A stretch of 26,908 bases of DNA from Thioalkalicoccus limnaeus (GCF_041197575.1 NZ_JBDKXB010000035.1:1-26908); one strand, 5' to 3'. Counted from the stretch's first letter, positions 1 through 7,218 are shown. Numbers and translations are program-made. Notes: generated by a model from the sequence alone, not told the origin.

Positions 1-29
1 CGAGGCCGTCTTCATCTGACGCCTTTTCA

Positions 30-109
30 ACCGTGCCGAGACACGGTTCGTGAAACCCCTCGCAATCGGAGGGGTCCTTTTTTCGGCGCCCTTCGATGGG
101 CGCCTTTTT
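30..109 (+). terminator. Tandem rho-independent terminators of an upstream gene
   Basis: Two GC-rich hairpins, each followed by a T run, lie back to back. The first pairs ACCCCTC (55-61) with GAGGGGT (69-75) and is followed by six T (78-83). The second pairs GGCGCCC (85-91) with GGGCGCC (98-104) and is followed by five T (105-109). A weaker hairpin ACCGTG/CACGGT sits at 30-47. They read as intrinsic terminators on the plus strand, so a plus-strand gene probably ends at or just before the window edge. A frame ending in TGA at 17-19 is possible but only five codons are visible. Confidence 0.8.
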
Positions 110-229
110 CTTTGCCTGTCGCCGCGACACCCCGACATCCGCATGACCTCCTTGCCGGGTTCGGTTACACTCTCCCGTTTGTGGAGTCTGTCGGCGATCC
201 TGCGGATCGTCGCTTCATGAGCCCGCCTG

Positions 230-1183
230 ATGCTTTCTCAGTACCTCGCGCCACTTCTCTTCGCACTCTTCGTCTGGTGGTTCAGCACTGGGGTCGTTCT
301 TTACCTCAATCGCCTTCCTCGCCAAACCTACCCATGGAGCATGCTCGGCGCGACCCTGCTTCTCACGCTCTCCTTGTTCGGTCTCGTTCAACAGAGTGCG
401 AACGCCAGCGTCACAAGTGCCTATTTGGCTTTCACCTATGCCGTGTTCATCTGGGGCTGGCTCGAGATGAGCTATTTCATGGGCCTGGTGACCGGCCCGC
501 GGAAACAGCCCTGCCCGGTCGGATCCAGCAACTGGGCGCGCTTTCGGCTTGCGGTGCAGGTGAGCCTCTACCACGAACTGGCCGTCGTTGGCCTCGCAGC
601 CTTGATCGTGTGGCTGACCTGGGGCCAGCCGAACCAGGTCGGCACCTGGACGTTCCTGGTCTTGTGGTGGATGCGCTGGAGCGCGAAGCTCAATCTATTC
701 TTCGGTGTACCCAATCTCAACGAGGACTGGCTGCCCGAGCACTTGCGCATGCTCACCAGCTTCATCAAGAAGAAGCCGATCAACCTCCTGTTCCCGATCT
801 CGGTGACGGTCGCGACCATCCTCGTCGCCCTGCTGATGCAACGCGCGCTCCTGCCGGATGCCGACCCGTTCGTTGCCGTATCCCTGACGCTGATTGCCAC
901 GCTGCTCGCACTCGGCATCCTGGAACATTGGTTTCTCGTGCTGCCGCTAGCCGATGCGGCCCTGTGGAAATGGGCGATCAGGCCCGAGCAGACTGGGCAC
1001 CAGGGTGCGACCGAGGAACCGTCGGACAAGGAACAAGACGCGTCTGCAGAGACCGGGACATCGCCGGGGGACCCGGGCCGGCTACGCGCCCCTCGCGCGG
1101 AATCGCATCGCCGGACCGAGCCGCGTCCGGACCCTCCGCCCGCCCATCCGGCGGGCACCGCCCCCACGAACCCGGACACATAG
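230..1183 (+). CDS. puhE: PuhE, photosynthetic complex assembly protein (DUF3623 family)
   Basis: A 317-residue membrane protein recognised as the PuhE family, which accompanies puhA/acsF genes in purple bacteria and is implicated in assembling or maintaining the reaction-centre/LH1 complex; its biochemical role is not settled. Visible family features are the N-terminal WWFSTGVVLYLN segment, AYLAFTYAVFIWGWLEMSYF around 66-85, the VTGPRK motif, LYHELAV, and the strongly conserved stretch NQVGTWTFLVLWWMR leading into SAKLNLFFGVPNLNE. About seven hydrophobic segments can be counted. The last 65 or so residues are hydrophilic and rich in P, R, E and D, an unusually long, probably disordered tail. 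Translation starts at an ATG without a strong ribosome binding site. It follows the tandem terminators, so it has its own promoter or an operon start here. The rest of a puh cluster is not in view on this side. Confidence 0.88.
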   Translation: MLSQYLAPLLFALFVWWFSTGVVLYLNRLPRQTYPWSMLGATLLLTLSLFGLVQQSANASVTSAYLAFTYAVFIWGWLEMSYFMGLVTGPRKQPCPVGSSNWARFRLAVQVSLYHELAVVGLAALIVWLTWGQPNQVGTWTFLVLWWMRWSAKLNLFFGVPNLNEDWLPEHLRMLTSFIKKKPINLLFPISVTVATILVALLMQRALLPDADPFVAVSLTLIATLLALGILEHWFLVLPLADAALWKWAIRPEQTGHQGATEEPSDKEQDASAETGTSPGDPGRLRAPRAESHRRTEPRPDPPPAHPAGTAPTNPDT

Positions 1184-1655
1184 CAACGAAGGAGCATCCT
1201 CATCTTGCCCGTGTTGTCTAGCCTGTCACGCTTTCGCCCTGGATCTTGATTTGAGTCAAAGAAACATGTCATGGCATTCGTTAGCGTAGGCGTCCGCGGC
1301 AGCCCGACTTGGCGACGGCAGAGACAACCTTGAATCACCCGTCACCGGACTACTGCGCAGGTGGTCCGCGTTCGCCAATCGGCATCCAGGTTGGATTTGC
1401 TCGGGGCGGTCGCCTTCTGGTTCGTTTACGACCCGCGATCGTTCCGCGCTGCGAGGAAAACGACGTGCGCCAGACCCAGCGTAACCGGCACCATTTCGGT
1501 GTTGCCGCGCAGTCTCTGCGGAGGCCTGCCCTCAAAGAGGGTCGCGGTGACGGCTCGGCTCGGTATCTGTGTCCACCAACCAGGGCTTTCGTCTCCCGTC
1601 TACGCCCGGAGCGCCTGCCTAGCCACCGTCCCCGGACCAACACGGAGACCTCGCT
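1184..1655. other. puhE-hemN intergenic region
   Basis: A 472-base stretch without a gene I can support. It contains one FNR-type palindrome (annotated separately) and, at its right end, the hemN ribosome binding site GGAG at 1644-1647, eight bases before the ATG. No terminator with a T run is visible after puhE. A plus-strand open frame covers 1309-1659 but shows no recognisable motif and no good start. Confidence 0.6.
1246..1259. promoter_or_regulatory. FNR/Anr-type binding site
   Basis: TTGAT-TTGA-GTCAA matches the FNR/Anr consensus TTGAT-N4-ATCAA at nine of ten positions. A site centred here would activate a promoter starting near 1294; a weak -10-like TAGCGT is at 1282-1287. The nearest downstream gene is hemN, whose E. 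coli-type homologues are made under anaerobiosis, but its ATG lies almost 400 bases further on, so a long leader would be needed. The motif is seen; its function is inferred. Confidence 0.45.
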
Positions 1656-3011
1656 ATGAATCCTGCCCTGTCCGCCGAACCTCGGCTCCGCCCATCCGAG
1701 CAGTCTTGGCGGAACATCACCGTTCTGCCTCGGCCCGACCGTCTGAGCCCAACGGTCCGCTTGACCGACTATGTCGATGCGCTTGACCGTCTCGGGCAAT
1801 CGCCCGACGAAGCCATCTCCATCTATATTCATCTTCCTTTTTGCGCGGTGCGCTGCCTGTATTGCGGTTGCAACACGACGATCACGCACAGCAGCGAACG
1901 GATCGACCGCTACCTCGATCACCTCGCGCAGGAAATGGATCTCGTCGTTCAACGTATCGGCAGCGACCGTGATCTGCTGCAGCTTCACTTCGGCGGTGGG
2001 ACGCCGAACTATCTCAATGACTCGCAATTGGTGCGACTGATGGAGATGGTCTCCCAGCGCTTTCGCATTCTCGGCGAGACCGATAGCTCGATCGAGTGCC
2101 ATCCGCGTCGCGCCAGTGCTGGCCAGTTGTCGCTGTTGCGCGGCTTGGGTTTTCGCCGCATCAGTTTCGGTGTCCAGGATTTGCAGCCCGAAGTACAGAG
2201 GGCGATCGGCCGCGTCCAGTCGCTCGAGATGGTCGAAGACGTCTACGGCATGGCCCGTGACGCCGGTTTCGAGTACATCAATCTCGACCTGATCTACGGG
2301 CTGCCCGAACAGACCCTCGACAGCTTTGGCGCGACCCTCGACGCCGTGATCGGCCTCGGCCCCGACCGCGTATCCTGTTACCCCTACACCCATACGCCCG
2401 ACCTGCATCCGCATCAACACGCGATCGACGCGGCCCGATTGCCATCGAGCCTCGACCGGCTCGCGTTTTTCCACCGCGCCGTCGACCGCTTCGCTGAGTC
2501 GGGCTACACTTGGATCGGGCTCGACACCTTCGTACTCGATACCGATGAGTTGGCTATTGCCCAAGAAGAGGCACGTCTTCACCTGAATGGCATCGGCTAC
2601 ACCCCCGCGCCGACGCGGCACCTGATGTCCTTCGGACTCGGTGGCGTTACCGAGACCGGAAGCCTGCTGGTCAATAGTCCCTGCTCGATGAAGGACTGGC
2701 AGGACGCGATCGGCCAGCGCCGTCTTCCCATGGCACAGGGCCGTCGGCTCGACCCAGCGCAGCAACAACGGCGCGAGGCGATCATCGGGTTGATCTGCAA
2801 TCTCGAGATTCCCATCGACCTGGCGGCCCTCGGCCTGCCGAAGGAGTTCGCTCGTGTTGCGCAATATGCCAAGGATGGCTTGGTCCAGATCGATGGCGAT
2901 CGCCTGAGCCTTACCGACCGCGGTCGCTACTTCGTCCACGCCCTCTGTATCGATCCACAGCGGCATTTGCGAAGCGATGAGGCCCTCTGGCCTCTGCTAC
3001 GAAACCTGTAG
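1656..3011 (+). CDS. hemN: Oxygen-independent coproporphyrinogen III oxidase (radical SAM)
   Basis: A 451-residue radical SAM enzyme that decarboxylates coproporphyrinogen III to protoporphyrinogen IX without oxygen, supplying heme and bacteriochlorophyll synthesis during anaerobic phototrophy. The [4Fe-4S]/SAM cysteines are C63, C67 and C70 in HLPFCAVRCLYCGC, and the SAM-binding GGGTPN is at about 113-118. Other HemN landmarks are SFGVQD, NLDLIYGLP, the YTHTP region and the C-terminal KDGLVQ-IDGD segment, so this is true HemN rather than HemW. The length is normal for the family. One oddity is SIECHPRRA where E. coli-type HemN reads SIEVDPREI. The ATG at 1656 has GGAG eight bases upstream. 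bchJ starts three bases after the stop, so the two are cotranscribed. Confidence 0.93.
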   Translation: MNPALSAEPRLRPSEQSWRNITVLPRPDRLSPTVRLTDYVDALDRLGQSPDEAISIYIHLPFCAVRCLYCGCNTTITHSSERIDRYLDHLAQEMDLVVQRIGSDRDLLQLHFGGGTPNYLNDSQLVRLMEMVSQRFRILGETDSSIECHPRRASAGQLSLLRGLGFRRISFGVQDLQPEVQRAIGRVQSLEMVEDVYGMARDAGFEYINLDLIYGLPEQTLDSFGATLDAVIGLGPDRVSCYPYTHTPDLHPHQHAIDAARLPSSLDRLAFFHRAVDRFAESGYTWIGLDTFVLDTDELAIAQEEARLHLNGIGYTPAPTRHLMSFGLGGVTETGSLLVNSPCSMKDWQDAIGQRRLPMAQGRRLDPAQQQRREAIIGLICNLEIPIDLAALGLPKEFARVAQYAKDGLVQIDGDRLSLTDRGRYFVHALCIDPQRHLRSDEALWPLLRNL

Positions 3012-3014
3012 CCA

Positions 3015-3608
3015 ATGGACACACCCTCAACCGCACGCATCGGCCCAAACGCCATCCGTCAAGTCGCGCAGGTGCTTCACGAAGACGACGAAAGCCTGCC
3101 TTTACGCGTCTTCTCGACCGCCGGGCTCCGCCATCACCTCGACACGCCTCCCGAAGAGATGGTCGACGAAGACGAGGTCGCGAGGCTTCAACAAGCCCTG
3201 CACGCGGTACTCGGCACCACCGCGGCCCGTGCCGTCTCTCGTCGCGCCGGCACTCGGACCGGCGATTACCTCCTGACTCACAGGATCCCTCGCCGCGTTC
3301 AGCCTATCCTGCGACGCATGCCGGCACCATGGGCCGGCCGAGTCCTGCTCCACGCGATCGCCAAACACTCGTGGACCTTCGCCGGCAGTGGCACATTTCG
3401 TTTCTCGGCCACCCACCCCGTCAGCCTCGAGATCGCCGGTTGCCCTGTCTGCCGGCACCTTCACACAAGGGAACCCGTCTGCGACTTCTACGCCGCAACC
3501 TTCGAGCGGATCTTTCGCTCTCTCGTGCACCCCGCGAGCCATTGCCAGCAGCTCAGCTGTGCGGCGGCCGGAGCTAAATCTTGCCTATTTCAGATCCAAT
3601 GGCGCTGA
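3015..3608 (+). CDS. bchJ: BchJ, V4R-domain bacteriochlorophyll biosynthesis protein
   Basis: A 197-residue protein of the BchJ family. BchJ was first called divinyl protochlorophyllide 8-vinyl (4-vinyl) reductase; later work in other phototrophs suggests it is not the reductase itself but influences the pathway, perhaps by carrying tetrapyrrole intermediates. The C-terminal half is a V4R (4-vinyl reductase) domain from about residue 125 to the end, with the cysteine-rich pattern GCPVC (C143, C146), C156, C177, C182 and C190. The N-terminal 70 residues are charged and helical in composition. It begins three bases after the hemN stop, so translation is probably coupled. No T-run terminator follows; only a five-pair stem at 3635-3649 is seen. 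Confidence 0.85.
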   Translation: MDTPSTARIGPNAIRQVAQVLHEDDESLPLRVFSTAGLRHHLDTPPEEMVDEDEVARLQQALHAVLGTTAARAVSRRAGTRTGDYLLTHRIPRRVQPILRRMPAPWAGRVLLHAIAKHSWTFAGSGTFRFSATHPVSLEIAGCPVCRHLHTREPVCDFYAATFERIFRSLVHPASHCQQLSCAAAGAKSCLFQIQWR

Positions 3609-3913
3609 GCGCAGCGGGCACTGCAAAGCACGTTCGAGCCCCTTGCTCGCCGCTAATTCCCGTCCCACCCGCGTTCAGTACCCCTGCCCAAGCCATTCCG
3701 CTACCCCTCTCCGGGATGCCCTTACCGAGACGCTGACCTAGTGGCCGACCCGGCCAGCGAGGAGCACGAAAGCCGACGACAGGATTTCCGACTGCCTCTC
3801 CAGTCAGTGGTTTTTCGCGACTGAACAGGCCGCAACTCCCGCCCCGCAAGGGCAGGCTGAATCGGCCAGCCCGCCTGGGTCACCGGCACGCGCTTTCCGC
3901 GCTTCGCCATCCC
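3609..3913. other. bchJ-puf convergent intergenic region
   Basis: This 305-base stretch lies between the end of bchJ (plus) and the puf terminator (minus). I see no coding frame with recognisable motifs, no RNA gene and no repeat beyond a weak five-pair hairpin (CGAGC/GCTCG, 3635-3649). Confidence 0.5.
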
Positions 3914-3949
3914 AAAAACAACAAAAGGGTTGCGACTCGTCGCAACCCT
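3914..3949 (-). terminator. Rho-independent terminator of the puf operon
   Basis: On the minus strand, AGGGTTGCG (3949-3941) pairs perfectly with CGCAACCCT (3934-3926) around a six-base loop, and is followed by a T-rich tract TTTTGTTGTTTTT (3926-3914). It lies 140 bases beyond the stop of the last alpha gene, on the correct strand. No other T-tailed hairpin is visible in the puf region, so it probably ends the whole transcript. Confidence 0.88.
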
Positions 3950-4088
3950 ACTGTCGATCGTACCCGCCTTTCGCACCTGCCTCCAGGCCGGACATCGCCG
4001 CCCGCCCCATTCGGCCTCGTTTGCGCGGGGTAGAGGCCAACGAAGACTTCGGCTCCGTCGGCCCCCGCCTCCGCTCCGGACAAGGCCC

Positions 4089-4283
4089 CTAGTAGGGCAA
4101 GCCCGCCTCCGCACGGAGCGCCGCCGCCCTTTCCACCAGCGGGGCCGGCCGTCCGTCCGAATGCCAATCGAGGTCTTCCGTCGCCAACAGCCCGAAGTGG
4201 ATCGTCAATCCGAGAAGAATCAGGAAAACGAAGATCGCGAGCAGTGTTGCGCGCGGATCCATGACACGCCAAATCTTGTACAT
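4089..4283 (-). CDS. pufA: LH1 alpha polypeptide, copy 7 (last gene of the puf operon)
   Basis: A 64-residue LH1 alpha-type peptide with one membrane span. The N-terminus MYKIWRVMDPR carries the LH1 alpha hallmark W-x3-DPR; H29 is the expected bacteriochlorophyll ligand and W40 the conserved tryptophan after the span. It differs from its siblings in the membrane exit, which reads EDLDWHSDGRP (others have LNW and usually HED or WED), and in a more charged tail before the terminal GLPY. It follows pufB copy 6 after an 85-base spacer with an AGGAG ribosome binding site, and precedes the operon terminator. Confidence 0.9.
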   Translation of the reverse strand: MYKIWRVMDPRATLLAIFVFLILLGLTIHFGLLATEDLDWHSDGRPAPLVERAAALRAEAGLPY

Positions 4284-4368
4284 GAATTCACTCCTATCTT
4301 AGTTGCCGAAGGCGCCGAGATTCCCAGCCGCCCCGCAAACCAAATCAGCTCGAGAATGCTTTCCCGGT

Positions 4369-4512
4369 TCAGATCCAGGGGAAGCGCAAATGGGTCAGTA
4401 CGTGGGCCAGAACGACCAACGAAAACCACCCATACATGCTCGGCATGAAAATGCTGTGGAATTCCTTCGCTTCTTCGTCGGTTAGACCCGTCAGGTTGTA
4501 TTTCTCGGCCAT
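4369..4512 (-). CDS. pufB: LH1 beta polypeptide, copy 6
   Basis: A 47-residue LH1 beta peptide. H37 in VLAHVL is the bacteriochlorophyll ligand; H19 in KEFHS and the terminal FPWI are the other family marks. The protein is identical to beta copy 2 (MAEKYNLTGLTDEEAK start), yet the DNA differs at about two dozen silent positions, so the identity is maintained by selection rather than by recent copying. The start is fixed by GGAGGG seven bases upstream of the ATG; an open frame continuing upstream to 4596 has no family similarity and is not part of the gene. It sits between the orphan alpha 6 and alpha 7. Confidence 0.92.
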   Translation of the reverse strand: MAEKYNLTGLTDEEAKEFHSIFMPSMYGWFSLVVLAHVLTHLRFPWI

Positions 4513-4673
4513 ATCTTTACCCTCCAGTTCGTGGCCAGTCGGCCAGCTCTCAATCTGCCCATCCAGCGACGTCCGTTCTGAACGAGCTTCGCTCAACCCA
4601 ATATCGGCGATGATCCGGCCCGGCTCCTTTCAACACCGCGCCACGGTCATCGCAGCCCTATCGGCCCCCTTTC

Positions 4674-4868
4674 TCAGTAAGGAAGGCCCGCCTCGGCCCT
4701 TTCGTGCGCTGCCGCCGCTGGGAACGGAGTCGGACGCCCGTCTTCCCACCAGTTCAGGTCGGTCGTCGTCAAAAGCAGCCCGTGTATGATGATGCCCAAC
4801 GCGAACTGCAACCCGAAGATCGCAACCAGGGTCTCGCCTGGTTTCGTCAATTGCCAGATTTTGTACAT
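4674..4868 (-). CDS. pufA: Divergent LH1 alpha polypeptide, copy 6, without a partner beta gene
   Basis: A 64-residue alpha peptide, intact and with a plausible ribosome binding site (AGGGGA). It keeps W5, H29 (GIIIHG), LNWWEDGRP and the GLPY end, but the invariant DPR after the amphipathic start is replaced by KPG (QLTKPGETL), and its span (AIFGLQFALGIIIHG) contains an unusual Q and G. It is the only alpha in the window not preceded by a beta gene: the 307 bases upstream contain none. The full-length, stop-free frame and conserved tail argue that it is expressed rather than decaying. It may pair with a beta made elsewhere in the operon. Family assignment is sure; function as a core LH1 subunit is less so. 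Confidence 0.85.
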   Translation of the reverse strand: MYKIWQLTKPGETLVAIFGLQFALGIIIHGLLLTTTDLNWWEDGRPTPFPAAAAHERAEAGLPY

Positions 4869-5175
4869 AATTGAATCCCCTATCAGCTTAACGGGATCGG
4901 CTACCGACCATGGCGGACAGACCTACACGTCATGTCACGCACAGCCCTCGCCTCGTTTTTGTCGGCTGGCTCGGCGCATCGCGGCATCGCTTCGCTCCAC
5001 TATCGAGCCGATCCCAGCCCGGCGACCCCACCAACGGTTCCGTTCACTTCCTTTCCATTCGCCGCGCCCGTTGCCGTCTACGCTAGCCTCGGCCCCGATC
5101 CGTCGCGAACCTATCCGCAGCCGGGGGCGCGCACTCCGTCGCTCGCTCCCGACAACCGCGTGTACATAGCCTCGT
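4869..5175. other. Gap where a beta gene would be expected
   Basis: These 307 bases separate alpha 5 from alpha 6. In every other pair a beta gene ends 82-87 bases upstream of the alpha start. A 144-base beta gene plus such a spacer would fit here with about 77 bases to spare. Reading both strands I find no trace of the beta protein, nor of its well conserved DNA (for example the region coding SIFMPSMYGW). No repeat or RNA gene is apparent. Confidence 0.6.
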
Positions 5176-5370
5176 TCAATAAGGCAGGCCAGCGTCCGCG
5201 CGTTCCCAAGCCGCCTTCATGACCAGCGGCGCCGGTCGGCCATCTTCCCACCAGTTCAAATCCTCGGTGCTCAGCAGGAGCATGTGAATCAGCAGCCCCA
5301 GCGGAAGCAGGAAGACGGCGATCAGCAACAGGATCCCTCTTGGATCCAGGATCTGCCAAAGTTTGTACAT
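5176..5370 (-). CDS. pufA: LH1 alpha polypeptide, copy 5
   Basis: A 64-residue alpha peptide starting MYKLWQILDPR, with H29 in LLIHML as bacteriochlorophyll ligand and the exit sequence STEDLNWWEDGRPAPL. The tail before GLPY (VMKAAWERADA) differs from the KAAAAYERAQQ type of copies 1, 2 and 4, placing it with copies 3 and 6 as an NWWEDGRP type. AGGAG lies upstream of the ATG, and the gene follows beta 5 after 87 bases. Confidence 0.92.
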   Translation of the reverse strand: MYKLWQILDPRGILLLIAVFLLPLGLLIHMLLLSTEDLNWWEDGRPAPLVMKAAWERADAGLPY

Positions 5371-5457
5371 AATCTTCTCCTAACACGTAAGAGTGGTCTG
5401 TTCGTCGAGCCTTCATTCATCGAGACATGGCCCGCGATGACATTGGCCACCCGTGCC

Positions 5458-5601
5458 CTAGATCCAGGGGAAGCGGAGATGGGTCAGGACATGGGCCAAC
5501 ACGACCAACGAAAACCAGCCGTACATGCTCGGCATGAAGATGCTGTGGAATTCCTTCGCCTCTTCATCGGACAAGCCGGTCAGATTGTATTGTTCAGCCA
5601 T
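5458..5601 (-). CDS. pufB: LH1 beta polypeptide, copy 5
   Basis: A 47-residue beta peptide, identical in protein sequence to copy 3 (Q4, S11, E13) but not in DNA. Key residues are H19, H37 and the C-terminal PWI. A GGAGAG ribosome binding site precedes the ATG. It starts 146 bases after the alpha 4 stop, and a stem-loop follows alpha 4 within that interval. Confidence 0.93.
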   Translation of the reverse strand: MAEQYNLTGLSDEEAKEFHSIFMPSMYGWFSLVVLAHVLTHLRFPWI

Positions 5602-5717
5602 CGTAATCTCTCCAGTTCACTAGTCTCGCCAGTTTCCAATGCCAGGGGCCGCGCGCTCCCGTCCCGGTGCCACCGTCGGTTTGCCCCGCGCCCTGACTAT
5701 TCGGGCCACCGTGCATA

Positions 5718-5736
5718 GGATCGGTGCCTCCGATCC
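5718..5736 (-). other. Stem-loop after pufA copy 4
   Basis: A perfect seven-pair inverted repeat GGATCGG/CCGATCC with a five-base loop lies 11 bases beyond the stop of alpha 4. There is no T run, so it is more likely an mRNA-stabilising or processing hairpin than a terminator. Hairpins behind pufA are known to protect pufBA mRNA in Rhodobacter. Confidence 0.55.
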
Positions 5737-5747
5737 GAACACGTTGA

Positions 5748-5942
5748 CTAATACGGCAACCCCTGCTGTGCTCGCTCATAGGCCGCCGCCGCCTTCAGCG
5801 GGATCGGCCGCCCGTCTTCGTGCCAGTTCAGATCCACCGTCGTCAACAACAGCAAATGGATCAAAAGACCCAGCACGATCAGAAAGGCCGCAGTCGCCGC
5901 CAAGGTGCGGCGAGGATCCAGAATCAGCCATAGTTTGTACAT
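5748..5942 (-). CDS. pufA: LH1 alpha polypeptide, copy 4
   Basis: A 64-residue alpha peptide, MYKLWLILDPRR start, H29 in LLIHLL, exit TVDLNWHEDGRPIPL and tail KAAAAYERAQQGLPY. It shares its tail with copies 1 and 2, although it lies after pufC while those lie before pufL. The span is richer in alanine (ATAAFLIVLG). GGAGAG precedes the start, and beta 4 lies 86 bases upstream. Confidence 0.92.
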   Translation of the reverse strand: MYKLWLILDPRRTLAATAAFLIVLGLLIHLLLLTTVDLNWHEDGRPIPLKAAAAYERAQQGLPY

Positions 5943-6028
5943 AAGGTTCTCTCCAAAGCATCACACGTCGTAGCCGGACTCGCCCCGACCCTTGATGCGT
6001 TCACCATCTCGGGATGGGCGCCTGCCAT

Positions 6029-6175
6029 CTAAATCCAGGGAAACCGAAGATGCGTCAGGACGTGCGCGAGGACCACGAGTGAAAACCAGCCGTACATGCT
6101 CGGCATAAAGATGCTATGGAATTCCTTCGCCTCTTCATCCGACAACCCGGTCAGATTGTATTGTTTCTCAGCCAT
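6029..6175 (-). CDS. pufB: LH1 beta polypeptide, copy 4 (one-residue insertion)
   Basis: A 48-residue beta peptide, the only one with an extra residue: it begins MAEKQYNLTGL, as if combining the K of copies 2 and 6 with the Q of copies 1, 3 and 5. From YNLTGL on it equals copy 3. The bacteriochlorophyll ligand is H38 here. The ribosome binding site is GAGGA. It stands 618 bases after alpha 3, the longest gap in the operon, so it may head a separately processed or transcribed unit. A short stem-loop (CCATC/GATGG, loop CCGA) lies at 6004-6017, just after its stop. Confidence 0.92.
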   Translation of the reverse strand: MAEKQYNLTGLSDEEAKEFHSIFMPSMYGWFSLVVLAHVLTHLRFPWI

Positions 6176-6793
6176 GGATCATTCCTCACGTATTGTTTAC
6201 AGGCTTCCGCCTTTTACGTCACAAACTGGTCACATCCTTTTCCGGAATGGGTAGGTGCAACCGGGTTCGGGAGCCGTTGCCTACTGCTGGTCTTCTCGCC
6301 GCTACTCCCCCGGACGCCGTCTAACGAGCCTTCACGCAAATTCGGTTTCTTTATCGCCAGCGCCCTCAAAAAGTGTCGCCGAAGGAGCCCGTCTTGCCGC
6401 CGCTGTCGATGCCACGACGATTGTCCTACCCAATGCGGCCTCCGGTACCTGAATCCCCGAGCCTGGCGACGGCGGCGGCGCGATCTCCACCGATTCGGCC
6501 GGGCGAGACCCTCATCACAGTGTCCCTCGCGCCGCCACCGCCTGGTTTCGTTCTCAGACCGCCTTGTGTCGTCCTTCGTCCCGGTTCCTTCGGTTCTGTC
6601 GAGACCGGGAGCAGTCCAAGCCTTATCCCTCGGGCAACCTTGCAGGTGGAGCCATTCTGACCCCGCGCCGGCGATCGACCCCACCGTGTCGCCGCGGGTT
6701 GCCACCTCCCGCTAGTCGGAGGCCACGCGTCGCCGGGGCAACGCGTGCTCCGCCGTCTGCAAAAGGTGGTCCGCCCGTACCTCCCTACAAAGA
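6176..6793. other. 618-base gap between pufA3 and pufB4
   Basis: This is the longest non-coding stretch of the puf operon. I see no recognisable coding frame on either strand; open frames of up to 163 codons lack motifs and look like GC-rich chance frames. It begins with a strong stem-loop behind alpha 3 (6718-6751) and ends next to beta 4 with a weak promoter-like pair (TTGTGA 6224-6219, N17, TGTAAA 6201-6196, minus strand). Confidence 0.5.
6718..6751 (-). other. Stem-loop after pufA copy 3
   Basis: CACGCGT (6724-6730) pairs with ACGCGTG (6741-6747), and the flanking GGAG/CTCC extends the stem across a two-base bulge. It starts 42 bases after the alpha 3 stop on the minus strand and has no T run. 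It is a likely 3' stabiliser of the B3-A3 message. Confidence 0.55.
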
Positions 6794-6988
6794 TTAGTAG
6801 GGCAGGCCAGCCGCCGCGCGCTCGTAAGCGGCCTTGGCCTTCAGCGGCGCCGGACGCCCGTCTTCCCACCAGTTCAGATCGGTCGTGCTCAGCAGACCCG
6901 CGTGGATGATCAAGCCCAGCGCCACCAGGAAAACAGCAATCGCCGACAGGGTTGAGCGCGGATCCATAACTTGCCAGATCTTGTGCAT
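6794..6988 (-). CDS. pufA: LH1 alpha polypeptide, copy 3
   Basis: A 64-residue alpha peptide beginning MHKIWQVMDPR, the only copy with H2 in place of Y2. H29 lies in LIIHAG; the exit is STTDLNWWEDGRPAPL and the tail KAKAAYERAAAGLPY. AGGAGAG lies upstream of the ATG. It is the first alpha after pufC, 86 bases behind beta 3. Confidence 0.92.
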   Translation of the reverse strand: MHKIWQVMDPRSTLSAIAVFLVALGLIIHAGLLSTTDLNWWEDGRPAPLKAKAAYERAAAGLPY

Positions 6989-7074
6989 GAGTTCTCTCCT
7001 ATGCTAACGGGTTGGGATGAACGAACCTTTTCGTCACCCCGACGATTAAGTCATCGAATGTACAGGCTCGACCC

Positions 7075-7218
7075 TTAGATCCAGGGGAAGCGCAGATGGG
7101 TCAGAACATGCGCCAGGACAACCAGCGAGAACCAACCGTACATGCTCGGCATGAAGATGCTGTGGAATTCCTTCGCCTCTTCGTCGGACAGTCCGGTCAA
7201 GTTGTATTGCTCAGCCAT
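7075..7218 (-). CDS. pufB: LH1 beta polypeptide, copy 3
   Basis: A 47-residue beta peptide (MAEQYNLTGLSDEEAK start, H37, FPWI end), the first light-harvesting gene downstream of pufC. GGAGGG stands eight bases before the ATG. Its leader shares with beta 1 and beta 2 the block GGAGGGTA-ATCC or a close variant, and with beta 2 a GGCC-GCAA-GGC(C/T) mini-hairpin. Confidence 0.93.
   Translation of the reverse strand: MAEQYNLTGLSDEEAKEFHSIFMPSMYGWFSLVVLAHVLTHLRFPWI

Noticed and set aside
2..19. Possible last codons of an upstream plus-strand gene ending TGA
   Set aside because: Only five codons are visible, so neither frame nor identity can be supported, although the following terminators make a gene end here plausible.
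1309..1659. Plus-strand open frame between puhE and hemN
   Set aside because: No recognisable domain, non-ATG start, Arg/Pro-rich composition; it would also overlap the hemN ribosome binding site.
4513..4596. N-terminal extension of beta copy 6
   Set aside because: The added 28 residues are unlike any LH1 beta; the GGAGGG ribosome binding site fixes the ATG at 4512.
6196..6224. Promoter TTGTGA-N17-TGTAAA in front of pufB4
   Set aside because: Each element matches only four of six, and the start of transcription would fall about two bases before the ribosome binding site; kept only as a mention.
6214..6705. 163-codon open frame on the minus strand between alpha 3 and beta 4
   Set aside because: Arg-rich, low-complexity composition, no motif, no ribosome binding site; typical of chance frames in GC-rich DNA.
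4089..7218. Downstream beta-alpha pairs being LH2 (puc) genes
   Set aside because: The alphas start with W-x3-DPR-type sequences and the betas are near-identical to those upstream of pufL, so they are LH1 type; LH2 alphas have a different N-terminus.
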